Part shown: piece after piece, positions 8,013 through 17,665 of the stretch
Numbering within the stretch: position 1 is the first letter of the stretch
Layout of the letters: each line of letters opens with the position of its first letter
Assembly: GCA_018819175.1 (NCBI GenBank)
Contig: JAHJQQ010000050.1
Coordinates: 62,001-126,000 of the forward strand
DNA length: 64,000 nucleotides
From: Gammaproteobacteria bacterium
GTDB taxonomy: Bacteria; Pseudomonadota; Gammaproteobacteria; Thiohalobacterales; Thiohalobacteraceae
Direction: 5' to 3'
The notes under the pieces: model-generated
What the model was told of the DNA's origin: nothing
The model's database searches: none
What the model saw: the letters and a program-made list of their open reading frames with translations, nothing else
Position numbers and translations under genes: made by a program

Positions 8013-9284
8013 TCAATCAGAGGCGGCGCGTTGTTCCGACGCATCAAAGAGCATATAAGGCTTTGAGTCACCAGTAATTACTGATTCGTCAATAACAACT
8101 TTGAGGACATTTTCCATAGAGGGCAGGTCGTACATCGTGTCGAGCAGGATCTGCTCCAGAATCGTACGCAGACCACGTGCGCCAGTTTTCCGTTCCATCG
8201 CCTTGCGGGCAACCGCCCGTAAAGCGTCATCACGGAATTCGATTTCGCAGCCTTCCATCTCGAACAACTTGCCGTATTGCTTGGTAATAGCGTTGCGCGG
8301 CTCGGTGAGAATCTGCACCAAAGCTGATTCATCAAGCTCTTCCAGTGTGGCGACTACGGGTAAACGACCGACAAACTCAGGAATCAGGCCATAGCGGATC
8401 AAGTCCTCAGGCTCAACGCCATACAGGATCTGTCCAACATTACGGGAATCGTCCTTGCTCTTGACCTCGGCAGAGAAGCCGATACCGCCCTTCTCAGAAC
8501 GGCTGCGGATAATTTTATCGAGGCCCGCAAAAGCGCCACCGCAGATGAATAGAATATTACTGGTATCGACCTGCAGGAACTCCTGCTGGGGATGTTTGCG
8601 ACCGCCTTGTGGTGGCACCGAGGCAACCGTGCCCTCGATCAGTTTGAGCAATGCCTGCTGCACACCCTCTCCCGACACATCACGGGTAATTGACGGGTTA
8701 TCGGATTTGCGCGAAATCTTGTCGATTTCGTCGATGTAGACAATGCCAGTCTGCGCCTTTTCGACATCGTAATCGCACTTCTGCAGTAATTTCTGAATGA
8801 TGTTCTCGACGTCTTCACCGACATAGCCCGCTTCGGTCAAGGTCGTGGCATCTGCTATGGTGAAGGGCACATTCAGTAATCTGGCCAAGGTCTCAGCCAG
8901 CAACGTCTTACCTGAACCGGTCGGACCGATCAGGAGAATATTACTCTTTGATAGCTCGACATCCTCCTTGCGGCTGCGGGCATCAAGACGCTTGTAGTGG
9001 TTGTAGACAGCCACCGCGAGGACTTTCTTGGCGCGTTCCTGGCCGATGACATACTCGTCCAGGACTTGTTTGATCTCATGAGGTTTAGGCAGTTTGTTAC
9101 CACTGGCCGTGGCCTTTTCCTGCATTTCTTCGCGGATGATGTCGTTGCAGAGTTCGACGCATTCATCACACACGAACACGGAAGGTCCAGCGATCAGCTT
9201 GCGTACTTCGTGCTGGCTTTTGCCGCAGAACGAACAGTACAGCAGCTTGCCGTCGTCACCCTTGCCGTTACGCTCGTTACTCAT
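8013..9284 (-). CDS. clpX: ATP-dependent Clp protease ATP-binding subunit ClpX
   Basis: 423-residue unfoldase that feeds substrates to ClpP. The N-terminal zinc-binding domain has CSFCGKS and CDECVELC; the AAA+ core has Walker A GPTGSGKTLLA, the pore loop GYVGED and Walker B IVYIDEIDKI; the IGF-type loop that docks ClpP reads IGFSAEV. Length and motifs are those of E. coli ClpX. It follows clpP on the same strand after a 166 bp gap, and precedes lon. Confidence 0.98.
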   Translation of the reverse strand: MSNERNGKGDDGKLLYCSFCGKSQHEVRKLIAGPSVFVCDECVELCNDIIREEMQEKATASGNKLPKPHEIKQVLDEYVIGQERAKKVLAVAVYNHYKRLDARSRKEDVELSKSNILLIGPTGSGKTLLAETLARLLNVPFTIADATTLTEAGYVGEDVENIIQKLLQKCDYDVEKAQTGIVYIDEIDKISRKSDNPSITRDVSGEGVQQALLKLIEGTVASVPPQGGRKHPQQEFLQVDTSNILFICGGAFAGLDKIIRSRSEKGGIGFSAEVKSKDDSRNVGQILYGVEPEDLIRYGLIPEFVGRLPVVATLEELDESALVQILTEPRNAITKQYGKLFEMEGCEIEFRDDALRAVARKAMERKTGARGLRTILEQILLDTMYDLPSMENVLKVVIDESVITGDSKPYMLFDASEQRAASD

Positions 9285-9450
9285 ATTCCACCCTCTATCA
9301 GCTCAGGCACAGATCGGCCACTTCACCCGGGAATTTGCCAAGATGGCTCATTCTTGCCACCTGACATGCCCATCTCGTGCCCATTCAACTACGGTTCCGC
9401 TGTAATGACAAGCAATCCCTGTGCCTATCTGAGGAATATTCCTTGTAGCA

Positions 9451-10098
9451 TCAGGCCTTAACCTCTTCCCCAGCACGCTGGCTCAGTACCTTATCGATCA
9501 AGCCGTAATCACAAGCCTGGCTGGCACTCATGAAATTATCGCGGTCAGTATCCTTCTGAATCTGCTCCATCGGCTGCCCGCTGTGTTTGGAAAGAATGCT
9601 ATTCAGGCGCTCGCGTACCAGCAGAATCTCTTTGGCATGGATGTCGATATCTGACGCCTGCCCCTGAAAACCGCCCAAGGGCTGATGAATCATCATTCGC
9701 GAATGCGGCAGGCAATAACGTTTGCCCGCTGCACCGCCCGTCAGAAGTACGGCACCCATGCTCGCCGCTTGACCAATGCACATGGTGCTGATGTCAGGTT
9801 TGATAAACTGCATCGTATCGTAGATTGCCAACCCTGCACTGACCGAACCGCCGGGAGAATTGATATACAGATGGATATCCTTGTCCGGGTTCTCAGATTC
9901 CAGGAAGAGCAGCTGAGCGACAATCACATTCGCCATGTAATCCTCGACCGGACCCACTACAAAAACCACGCGCTCCTTGAGCAGACGTGAATAGATGTCA
10001 TAGGCACGCTCACCGCGCGCGGTCTGTTCAATCACCATTGGCACCAAGTTCAGTGCGGTGGCATGTTGCGCGCCAGGCTTACCATAGATATCGGTCAT
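9451..10098 (-). CDS. clpP: ATP-dependent Clp protease proteolytic subunit
   Basis: Serine protease subunit forming the double heptameric chamber that works with ClpX. The catalytic triad is visible: Ser in GQAASMGAVLL, His in MMIHQPLGG and Asp in DTDRDNFMS. I start at the ATG giving MTDIYGKPGAQ (215 residues) because AAAGGA lies about 9 bases upstream. An ATG 21 bases earlier overlaps the tig stop region and has no ribosome site. The tig stop codon lies 13 bases before this start, so tig-clpP is one operon. Confidence 0.97.
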   Translation of the reverse strand: MTDIYGKPGAQHATALNLVPMVIEQTARGERAYDIYSRLLKERVVFVVGPVEDYMANVIVAQLLFLESENPDKDIHLYINSPGGSVSAGLAIYDTMQFIKPDISTMCIGQAASMGAVLLTGGAAGKRYCLPHSRMMIHQPLGGFQGQASDIDIHAKEILLVRERLNSILSKHSGQPMEQIQKDTDRDNFMSASQACDYGLIDKVLSQRAGEEVKA

Positions 10099-10111
10099 GG
10101 GTATTGATCCT

Positions 10112-11413
10112 TTAGGCATTCAATGTCTTACGAACTTCAGTCAACTCATCGAAAGTATAGGTCTTTTCTTCCACCTGAGCCTGGCTGAGTATCCACTCCA
10201 CTACCTGTTCTTCGAGCACCAGCGATTGGGCACTGGTCATCGCTTCACGATTTTCATAGTACCACTTGACCACTTCGTCCGGATTCTCGTAGCTGGCGGC
10301 CAAACTCTCGACGGTACGCCGTACACGTTCGGGGTCCACTTGGATACCATTGCGCTTGATGATCTCGCCGATGATCAAGCCGAGACTCACACGGCGGCGC
10401 GCTCGATCTTCGAACAAATGCCGCGGTAGTTTGACGCTCTGATTGCTACCACCGAGTTGCTCATGGGATTCATTTGCCAAACGATCTATTTCTTCATTGA
10501 GCAAGGTTTCCGGTATTTCGATCTTGTTGCGGTCAAGCAGCTCATTGAATGCACGCTCCTTAACTACCGCAGTGACCATCTGTTCGAGTTCGCGACCCAT
10601 ATTCTTGGCGACTTCATCACGCAGCGCAGAAGCGCTGTCCACGCCCAGGGATTTGGCGAAGTCATCATCGATCTCGGGAAGAACTTGTGCATCGACGCTG
10701 GTCACCTTGACCTTGAACTGTACCGGCTTACCGGCAACATCAGCACTGTGGTAATCGTCAGGGAAGCGCAGATCTAAAGTGGCCTCTTCACCGGCCTTAA
10801 GGCCGATCAGCTTTTCTTCGAAGCCGTCGATCAGACGATTGCTGCCAATCTCCAGTTTCATACCAGAACCACTGCCACCGGAGAATTCAGCACCTTCTAT
10901 CGTGCCCGTAAAATCGACCGTGACCTGATCTCCCTTCTGCGCGGCGCGCGCAACCTGTTCCCAACTCGCGCGCTGCTGACGCAGCTTGTCCAGCATGGCG
11001 ACAATATCCTGCTCAGCAATTGATGCCACCGGCTTCTCAAGCGTGATACCGCTCAGCGATACCGGCTCAAACTCCGGGAAGACATCGAACACAGCAACAT
11101 ATTCGAGGGCCTTGCCCTGCTCCACCGTACGCGGTTCCAGCTTCGGCTCTCCGGCAGGGCGCAGGTTCTGCTGAGACAGCGCCTCCTGCAACGTCGAACT
11201 CATCACGTCACCGGCAACCTCAAGATGCACCTGACGACCGTAGCGCTGCTGCACAACCTTCATCGGCACCTTGCCCGGCCGGAAACCGGCCACACGCGCG
11301 GATCGCGACAGCGACTTCAATCGGCTTTCAACTTCTTGATCAATACGTTCAGCCGGTATCTGCACGGTCATACGTCGACCCAGAGTACCCGTCGTTTCTA
11401 CAGAGACTTGCAT
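10112..11413 (-). CDS. tig: Trigger factor
   Basis: 433-residue ribosome-associated chaperone with prolyl isomerase activity. The N-terminal ribosome-binding part carries the signature GFRPGKVPMKVVQQRYG; the FKBP-like domain at roughly 155-240 includes KGDQVTVDFTGTIEGAEFSGG; the C-terminal chaperone arms follow. The start MQVSVETTGTLGRRMTV with AAAGGTGAAC upstream is standard. Its message carries clpP and probably clpX, linking nascent-chain folding and degradation as in most gammaproteobacteria. Confidence 0.98.
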   Translation of the reverse strand: MQVSVETTGTLGRRMTVQIPAERIDQEVESRLKSLSRSARVAGFRPGKVPMKVVQQRYGRQVHLEVAGDVMSSTLQEALSQQNLRPAGEPKLEPRTVEQGKALEYVAVFDVFPEFEPVSLSGITLEKPVASIAEQDIVAMLDKLRQQRASWEQVARAAQKGDQVTVDFTGTIEGAEFSGGSGSGMKLEIGSNRLIDGFEEKLIGLKAGEEATLDLRFPDDYHSADVAGKPVQFKVKVTSVDAQVLPEIDDDFAKSLGVDSASALRDEVAKNMGRELEQMVTAVVKERAFNELLDRNKIEIPETLLNEEIDRLANESHEQLGGSNQSVKLPRHLFEDRARRRVSLGLIIGEIIKRNGIQVDPERVRRTVESLAASYENPDEVVKWYYENREAMTSAQSLVLEEQVVEWILSQAQVEEKTYTFDELTEVRKTLNA

Positions 11414-11440
11414 GTGTTCACCTTTAAGCTAAAAGACAAT

Positions 11441-11462
11441 CTGATGTCGTGAAAGACATCAG
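11441..11462 (-). promoter_or_regulatory. Hairpin in the tig leader
   Basis: A perfect 8 bp inverted repeat (CTGATGTC, 6-base loop, GACATCAG) lies about 30-50 nt upstream of the tig start and 88 bases after tRNA-Leu. It has no T tract, so it is more likely an RNA processing or leader structure, or an operator, than a terminator. Confidence 0.4.
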
Positions 11463-11549
11463 CCGCCACTCTATTGACCAGGAATACCGTTGTTAAGCCC
11501 GGTTTCATTATGCCCGATGACCACATGACTCGGCCCCGGGATGTAATAA

Positions 11550-11634
<85 letters not shown>

Positions 11635-11771
11635 TTATCGCGCCCCTTTTCCTCGCAAGCAGCGAAATCGCGGGCATTATAGCGCCATGACTGAGCCAGG
11701 CGTAGCCCTAAACAGACTGAAAGTTCGAGAAATATCGACGGGAAACTGAAAGCTGGAAAGGCTGGGAGAGT

Positions 11772-11847
<76 letters not shown>

Positions 11848-11919
11848 GTAATCGGGCGGCCATTGGACCAGAATTCAGGCACTGGCACAACAACCCGACC
11901 ATTTTGAAATGGCCCAATT

Positions 11920-11996
11920 TGGGGTGGACGATGGGACTCGAACCCACGACGACCGGAATCACAATCCGGGGCTCTACCAACTGAGCTACGCCCACC
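11920..11996 (-). tRNA. tRNA-His(GTG)
   Basis: 77 nt including the extra 5' G (G-1) opposite C73, anticodon loop TTGTGAT (GTG) and encoded CCA. The encoded G-1 is the identity element for histidyl-tRNA synthetase. Confidence 0.97.
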
Positions 11997-12030
11997 ATAA
12001 AACGACTTGGAACACGCCGGACTTTGCAAA

Positions 12031-12107
12031 TGGCGCGCCCGGCAGGACTCGAACCTGCGACCCTCGGCTTAGAAGGCCGATGCTCTATCCAGCTGAGCTA
12101 CGGGCGC
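12031..12107 (-). tRNA. tRNA-Arg(TCT)
   Basis: 77 nt cloverleaf with acceptor GCGCCCG/CGGGCGC, anticodon loop CTTCTAA (TCT) and encoded CCA. It reads AGA/AGG codons. Confidence 0.97.
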
Positions 12108-12164
12108 AAAGGTTGCATCCTGTCACGGGTACTAACCTGGCCACAACCTGCGTGGCCAGCGAAT

Positions 12165-12241
12165 TGGTCGGGGTAGAGAGATTCGAACTCCCGACATCCT
12201 GCTCCCAAAGCAGGCGCGCTACCAGACTGCGCTATACCCCG
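12165..12241 (-). tRNA. tRNA-Pro(TGG)
   Basis: 77 nt cloverleaf with acceptor CGGGGTA, anticodon loop TTTGGGA (TGG) and encoded CCA. It is promoter-proximal in the Pro-Arg-His-Lys-Leu cluster, which is transcribed toward tig. Confidence 0.97.
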
Positions 12242-12435
12242 CGCTCCGCCCACACCCTGACACGGGCGTTGGCAAGGGCGCAGATGATACGCGTAGGCCC
12301 TGTAGGGCGTCAACGCCATATCATAGGGAATAATCGGGGCAATCCTCCGCATGTCGGCTTGTGAATCCCGCGGACTGCATGCGAGAATCGCGCCCTCTTC
12401 ACATCCTGCACTGTCGTAACCTGGATCACGCACTG

Positions 12436-13290
12436 ATGACCGCCCAACTGATTGATGGCAAAACCATCGCTGCCGATATTCGCCGCGAGCTCCGTGTTCG
12501 TGTCGATGCGCGCACCGCCCGGGGCCTGCGTGCGCCCGGCCTTGCCGTCATTCTGGTCGGAGACAACCCAGCCTCTGAAGTCTATGTGCGTAATAAACGC
12601 AAGGGCTGCGAGGACGCCGGCATCACTTCATCCGCGCACGACCTGCCATCCGAGACCCGTCAAGATGAACTCCTGGCGCTGATCGATGCGTTGAACGCCG
12701 ATCCCAATATCGATGGCATTTTGGTGCAGTTACCCCTGCCCGCCCATATCGATGCGCAGACGGTCGTCGAGCGCATCCGTCCGGACAAGGATGTGGATGG
12801 CTTCCATCCCTATAATATCGGTCGCTTGGCCATTCGTATGCCGATGCTAAGGTCCTGCACTCCCTATGGCGTCATCACCTTATTGAACAAGATTGGCGAG
12901 GAATTCTATGGCCGCGAGGCCGTCGTGGTCGGCGCCTCCAATCATGTCGGACGTCCGATGGGACTGGAATTGCTACTCGCCGGCAGCACCGTTACAACCT
13001 GCCATCGCTTCACCAAGGACCTCGCCGCTCATGTCGGACGCGCGGATATCCTGGTCGTCGCTGCGGGTAAACCTGGCTTGGTTAAAGGTGAATGGGTAAA
13101 ACCCGGGGCAACCGTCATTGATGTTGGCATCAATCGCACAGCTGACGGTCAATTGGTGGGGGATGTGGAATTTGCGACCGCCAGCCAGCGCGCCGCGTGG
13201 ATTACACCCGTCCCCGGAGGTGTGGGACCGATGACGGTGGCCATCTTACTGCAGAACGCGCTACTTGCCGCAGAACAGTTTCACGATTGA
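12436..13290 (+). CDS. folD: Bifunctional methylenetetrahydrofolate dehydrogenase/cyclohydrolase
   Basis: FolD interconverts 5,10-methylene- and 10-formyl-tetrahydrofolate with NADP+. At 284 residues it equals the E. coli protein in length and keeps YVRNKRKGCEDAG (catalytic Lys), GILVQLPLPAHID, PDKDVDGFHPYNIG and the NADP-binding GASNHVGRPMGLELLLAG, ending in PVPGGVGPMTVA. I use the ATG giving MTAQLIDGKTIAADI, which aligns with the family; an in-frame GTG 75 bases upstream adds an unrelated extension. It is divergent from the tRNA-tig block, an arrangement shared with other gammaproteobacteria. Confidence 0.97.
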   Translation: MTAQLIDGKTIAADIRRELRVRVDARTARGLRAPGLAVILVGDNPASEVYVRNKRKGCEDAGITSSAHDLPSETRQDELLALIDALNADPNIDGILVQLPLPAHIDAQTVVERIRPDKDVDGFHPYNIGRLAIRMPMLRSCTPYGVITLLNKIGEEFYGREAVVVGASNHVGRPMGLELLLAGSTVTTCHRFTKDLAAHVGRADILVVAAGKPGLVKGEWVKPGATVIDVGINRTADGQLVGDVEFATASQRAAWITPVPGGVGPMTVAILLQNALLAAEQFHD

Positions 13291-13307
13291 ACTGTACGCC
13301 TTCGGCA

Positions 13308-15749
13308 CTACCCCGCGCTGTTCTGCACTTTTGGCTTTGAATGAATGGAATCAAGCATCTGAATCAACGGTAGTGGTCGGGCAATCCCATAGCCCTGCGC
13401 ATAATCCACCTTCAAGCTACGCAACACATCCAGAATCTGCTGATTTTCAACAAACTCGGCGATCGTGCGGATATTCATCACATGCCCGAGATTATTGATG
13501 GCCTCGACCATGGCCCGATCAATCTTGTCGGTAACAATATCCCGCACAAAGCTACCATCGATTTTCAGGTAATCCACCTCAAGATTTTTCAGGTAGCCGA
13601 ACGAGCTCAAACCACTGCCGAAATCATCCAGTGCGAACTTGCAACCTTTGGCCTTGAGCATTTTGATGAAACGACTCGCCCTGCGCAGGTTGGCGATGGC
13701 CGCCGTTTCGGTAATTTCAAAACAGATCTGCTGAGCGGGAAATTCCGTAGCCTCGAGTTCTTGCGAGATCAGCTGCAGAAATTCCTCGTCACCCAGTGAC
13801 CGACCAGAAATATTAATGGTCCAGATAGAGTTCTGCAGACGCATGCCGGACTGCTGCACTCTGCGCAAAACATTCCGCACAACCCAGCCATCGATCATGG
13901 GCATCAGATTGTAACGTTCAGCAGCAGGGATAAACGCCATGGGAGGCACTTCCTGGCCATCCTCATCCTGAATGCGCAGTAATATCTCAAAATGGTTAGG
14001 CAGCACTGACCGCTCGTCCACCGGCAGGATCGGCTGGCAGTACAACAAGAAGCGATCTTCGGCCATCGCCTTATGGATACGCGAGACCCAGCGCATTTCA
14101 CCCTGACGCTGCTGTAATTCATGATCATCCGGCACATACAGATGCACACGATTACGGCCACCCTCCTTGGCCGCGTAGCAGGCCACATCGGCCGCACTCT
14201 GCACCTCGACCAGATTATGCGTGCGGCCATCCACCGCTACCACACCGATACTCACGCCAGTCTCAAAACTATGCTCGTCGCAGATAAAGCGGAAGTCGCG
14301 GACGGTGCGCCGCAGATCCTCTGCGATCACCCGCGCCTGGTCAAGCGCGCAGTAACGCAATAATACGCCGAACTCGTCACCACCCAGGCGGGCCAGCACA
14401 TCCGCCTCGCGAACTTTACTCTGCAGCAGATGGGCAAGCTGTTTGAGCATTTCATCCCCTGCGATATGTCCGCAGGTGTCGTTGACGATTTTGAACTGAT
14501 CCAGATCGAGATAACACAAGGCATGCTCGCGCTCTTCTTCACGGGCCGACTCCAACGATTCCTTGAGCTGCTCCTCAAAGGCGCGTCGGTTATACAATCC
14601 TGTCAGTGCATCATGAGTTGCCTGATACGACAACTGGCGCGCCAGTTTGCGCGCATGACCAACGTCGTGAAACACCATTACGGCACCGATGATGTGCCCA
14701 GCTCTATCACGGATTGGCGCCGCAGAATCCGCAATGGCAACCTCTTCGCCATCATCGCGGATTAACAAGGTGTGTTCAGCCAGCTCCAGAATTTCACCAC
14801 ACTTCAGGCACAGCTCAACCGGATTGGCAACTGTTTCGCGGGTATTCTCGTTGACTAACCGCATCACTTCGCATAGCGGTTTGCCCTGCACATTTTCCAG
14901 TACCCAACCAGTCAGTCGCTCCGCAACCGGATTGAAGTAATCCACCCGCCCACTTTCGTCCGTGGTTATAACGGCGTCGCCAATCGAGTACAGCGTGACT
15001 TCGGCACGCTCTTTTTCCTGATACAGCGCCGTCTCTGACTCGCGCACCCGATTAAGCGCCTCGCGCAACTCATCCTGCTGCACCAACAGAAAATCGAGTG
15101 CCTTATTGAAGAATTTCCCGAGAAAGCCAAATTCATCAACTCGCCGCTCATCGAAACGCGCCTCCGTGCTCCCATCCGCGAAACGCTGAGCGGTATACAC
15201 CATATGCAGAAAAGGTCGGGTCAGTACTCGCTGCAATATCCATTGCAGAATAAATCCAAAGGCGAGGAACAAGGCGCCCATCGTGAGCAACAATTCTTTA
15301 CGTTTGTCGCCGACAGCCTCTTGGATATCCTGGTGATAGAGCCACAGCCGATTGTAGCCATGCGTTTGTTCAAGCAAGACATAATCAGACAGAGATCGGT
15401 CGATATAAACACCACTCTCCGGAGTATCACCGATCCGCTGCACATTCGCAGCGCTGTGCAGCACAACTCCTGTGAAACCGTATTCGTTCAATTGTGACTG
15501 GATAAATGCATTCAGCTGCTTCGAATTAGACTCCGGCTCCAGGACCAGATATTCACTTAGCGTTTTGGAAAATCGATCGGCATTGACAACATGACGTCCG
15601 ATCAGCTGATCCTCAAGGGTTTGCAGTTGGATCAACGAAAAAATCAGCCCTACCAGCATCATGCCCCAAAAGACGATACCGGTAATTTTTATCGGCAACC
15701 GTCCACGGAGATCCGTGGCGACGCCACACTCTACCCGTGGCAGTGTCAT
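13308..15749 (-). CDS. Membrane PAS-GGDEF-EAL cyclic-di-GMP enzyme
   Basis: 813 residues from the chosen ATG, which overlaps the stop of the upstream gene (ATGA). Two membrane helices (near 15-40 and 160-180) bracket a periplasmic sensor part; HAMP-like and PAS (DAVITTDESGRVDYFNPVAERLTGW) regions follow. The GGDEF domain has an intact ARLGGDEF with an inhibitory RxxD site (READ) five residues upstream. The EAL domain reads EIL in the signature (FEILLRI) but keeps FEITETAAI, LDDFGSGLSSF, the YLKIDGSFV Lys and the late Glu/Gln residues. Both diguanylate cyclase and phosphodiesterase activities are therefore plausible. The sensory ligand is unknown. Confidence 0.92.
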   Translation of the reverse strand: MTLPRVECGVATDLRGRLPIKITGIVFWGMMLVGLIFSLIQLQTLEDQLIGRHVVNADRFSKTLSEYLVLEPESNSKQLNAFIQSQLNEYGFTGVVLHSAANVQRIGDTPESGVYIDRSLSDYVLLEQTHGYNRLWLYHQDIQEAVGDKRKELLLTMGALFLAFGFILQWILQRVLTRPFLHMVYTAQRFADGSTEARFDERRVDEFGFLGKFFNKALDFLLVQQDELREALNRVRESETALYQEKERAEVTLYSIGDAVITTDESGRVDYFNPVAERLTGWVLENVQGKPLCEVMRLVNENTRETVANPVELCLKCGEILELAEHTLLIRDDGEEVAIADSAAPIRDRAGHIIGAVMVFHDVGHARKLARQLSYQATHDALTGLYNRRAFEEQLKESLESAREEEREHALCYLDLDQFKIVNDTCGHIAGDEMLKQLAHLLQSKVREADVLARLGGDEFGVLLRYCALDQARVIAEDLRRTVRDFRFICDEHSFETGVSIGVVAVDGRTHNLVEVQSAADVACYAAKEGGRNRVHLYVPDDHELQQRQGEMRWVSRIHKAMAEDRFLLYCQPILPVDERSVLPNHFEILLRIQDEDGQEVPPMAFIPAAERYNLMPMIDGWVVRNVLRRVQQSGMRLQNSIWTINISGRSLGDEEFLQLISQELEATEFPAQQICFEITETAAIANLRRASRFIKMLKAKGCKFALDDFGSGLSSFGYLKNLEVDYLKIDGSFVRDIVTDKIDRAMVEAINNLGHVMNIRTIAEFVENQQILDVLRSLKVDYAQGYGIARPLPLIQMLDSIHSKPKVQNSAG

Positions 15750-16144
15750 CTGAATCCTATGAGCTTGAGGCTGATCAATACCGGACAGACCCCGCTCAGG
15801 CCAGCGCCGAAGATGGCAAAACCCATAAACCAGGGGAAAAACCACAGCTGTTCATTGAAAACATAAACGGTAATGGCCAGCATTGCGGCCACGGCCAGCC
15901 GCCATGCACGTTCAGCATCGAAGGGAATACGGGCGAGATGCGCCTCTGGCGTTAATTCACAACTGTCAGCAAATGCGCCCTGCCCGGCCAAACGCAGCCG
16001 AGACACAATCAGGGGTATTCGGTAATTGGTGATCCCCTCCAACAGGAGAACACCGATCAGAATGGGAATGGCGCCGGGTAGTTCGAAATACAGGAACGCC
16101 AACAGCAGCGTCCCCACGATTAGTCTGAAAAATCGTTCGCTCAT
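15746..16144 (-). CDS. Small inner-membrane protein (DUF2892-like), coupled to the c-di-GMP enzyme
   Basis: 132 residues with three or four hydrophobic segments. The N-terminal FFRLIVGTLLLAFLYFELPGAIPILIGVLLL resembles the DUF2892/YgaP-type membrane module; a polar middle part follows, then a second pair of helices (LAVAAMLAITVYVF and PWFMGFAIFGAGLSGV). An in-frame GTG 27 bases upstream is an alternative start. The stop codon overlaps the start of the PAS-GGDEF-EAL gene by ATGA, so the two are translationally coupled and probably work together. Function unknown. Confidence 0.7.
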   Translation of the reverse strand: MSERFFRLIVGTLLLAFLYFELPGAIPILIGVLLLEGITNYRIPLIVSRLRLAGQGAFADSCELTPEAHLARIPFDAERAWRLAVAAMLAITVYVFNEQLWFFPWFMGFAIFGAGLSGVCPVLISLKLIGFR

Positions 16145-16280
16145 ACTTGTCTGCCCGCTGCCATGCGTCACTGATCCTCAGCGACACCCGACATTTTTGT
16201 TAATTCATTGATTTTTGGGCAATCCGGCCACTGCCATACTAGCGGCCGGGTATGACAAAACTTGACGCAGTTCAAACTTC

Positions 16281-17657
16281 TCAGGCGCGGCGCCAGGTGG
16301 TCCCCTGCGGGCCATCTTCCAGGATCACACCTTGATCCTTGAGGACATCTCGAACCCGATCAGATTCCGCCCAGTCCTTGGCGACACGCGCGGCTCGACG
16401 GGCGTCGATCAGCGCCTGAATCTCCGTGTCGCTGAGGCCCGTTCCGCTGCCAGCCTGCAAATAGCTGTCCGGATCATCCTGCAGAATGCCGAGACATTCC
16501 CCCAGTTCACGCAGGGTCGCAGCAAAATCCACAATCGGCTCACCCAGTTCACGTGCGCGATTAAGGACATTGGCCAGTTCGAACAGTACAGCCAGAGCCT
16601 CTGGGGTGTTGAAATCGTCATCCATCGCGGCCTGGAAACGTCCGGTATAGGCATCCAACCGGTTACCGGAAGCCACATCCGCACCGCGCAGAGCGGTATA
16701 CAGACGCACCAGCGCACTGCGTGCCTTATTGAGATTATCTTCGGTGTAGTTCAATGGACTGCGGTAATGACTACCCAAAATAAAGAAACGGATCTCTTCC
16801 GGGCGATAGCGCACCAGCACCTCACGCACGGTGAAGAAATTACCCAGCGATTTTGACATCTTCTCTTCATCAACCTGGACGAAGCCATTATGGATCCAGT
16901 AATTGACGAATTTTTTGCCGGTCGCCCCTTCTGACTGCGCAATCTCGTTTTCATGGTGCGGAAACTTCAGATCCATACCGCCGCCATGAATATCGAAATG
17001 CTCGCCGAGACAGCAAGTCGACATGGCCGAACACTCGATATGCCAACCGGGTCGGCCACGACCCCAGGGGGAGTCCCAATAGGGCTCACCGGGCTTGGCG
17101 GCTTTCCACAACACAAAATCCAGCGGATCGTCTTTACCCTCATCGACATCGACGCGGGCGCCGGCACGCAGCGAATCCGACTTCTCGCCCGACAATTTCC
17201 CATAAGCCGCAAAGCTGGATACGTCGTAATACACATCCCCATTGGCGGCTGGATATGCATGACCGCGCTCGATCAGTATTCCCGTCATGCGAATGATGTC
17301 ATTCATGGAAGCCGTGGCACGCGGCTCCTGATCGGGCGGCAACACCCCAAGCACGGCACTGTCTTCATGCATGGCCTGGATAAAGCGTTCGGTCAGTGCG
17401 GTATATTCCTCACCGCTCTCTTGTGCACGCTTGATTATCTTGTCGTCGATATCGGTAATGTTGCGCACATAGGTGAGTTTGTAACCTGAAGCACGCAGAT
17501 AACGGGCGATCACATCGAACACCACCATGACCCGCGCATGCCCGACATGACAGTAGTCATACACGGTCATGCCGCAGACATACATGCGCACCTTACCGGG
17601 CTCGATCGGCTGGAAAGGCTCTTTGCGGCGCGTGAGACTGTTATGAATATGCAGCAT
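16281..17657 (-). CDS. cysS: Cysteinyl-tRNA synthetase
   Basis: Charges tRNA-Cys. The class I signatures are HVGHARVMVVFD (HIGH) and EEKMSKSLGNFF (KMSKS); the zinc site that selects cysteine uses C in YVCGMTVYD, plus C and HHENE in HIECSAMSTCCLG and FPHHENEIAQSEG. 458 residues from MLHIHNSLTRRKEPF, the family's usual start, with AGGT about 8 bases upstream. A further in-frame ATG 30 bases back would overlap gltX. It begins 8 bases after the gltX stop, so gltX-cysS form an operon. Confidence 0.98.
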   Translation of the reverse strand: MLHIHNSLTRRKEPFQPIEPGKVRMYVCGMTVYDYCHVGHARVMVVFDVIARYLRASGYKLTYVRNITDIDDKIIKRAQESGEEYTALTERFIQAMHEDSAVLGVLPPDQEPRATASMNDIIRMTGILIERGHAYPAANGDVYYDVSSFAAYGKLSGEKSDSLRAGARVDVDEGKDDPLDFVLWKAAKPGEPYWDSPWGRGRPGWHIECSAMSTCCLGEHFDIHGGGMDLKFPHHENEIAQSEGATGKKFVNYWIHNGFVQVDEEKMSKSLGNFFTVREVLVRYRPEEIRFFILGSHYRSPLNYTEDNLNKARSALVRLYTALRGADVASGNRLDAYTGRFQAAMDDDFNTPEALAVLFELANVLNRARELGEPIVDFAATLRELGECLGILQDDPDSYLQAGSGTGLSDTEIQALIDARRAARVAKDWAESDRVRDVLKDQGVILEDGPQGTTWRRA

Positions 17658-17665
17658 GGCAGGAC

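Noticed and set aside
10099..10119. Upstream ATG for clpP
   Set aside because: It overlaps the tig stop region and has no ribosome site; the ATG at 10098 has AAAGGA.
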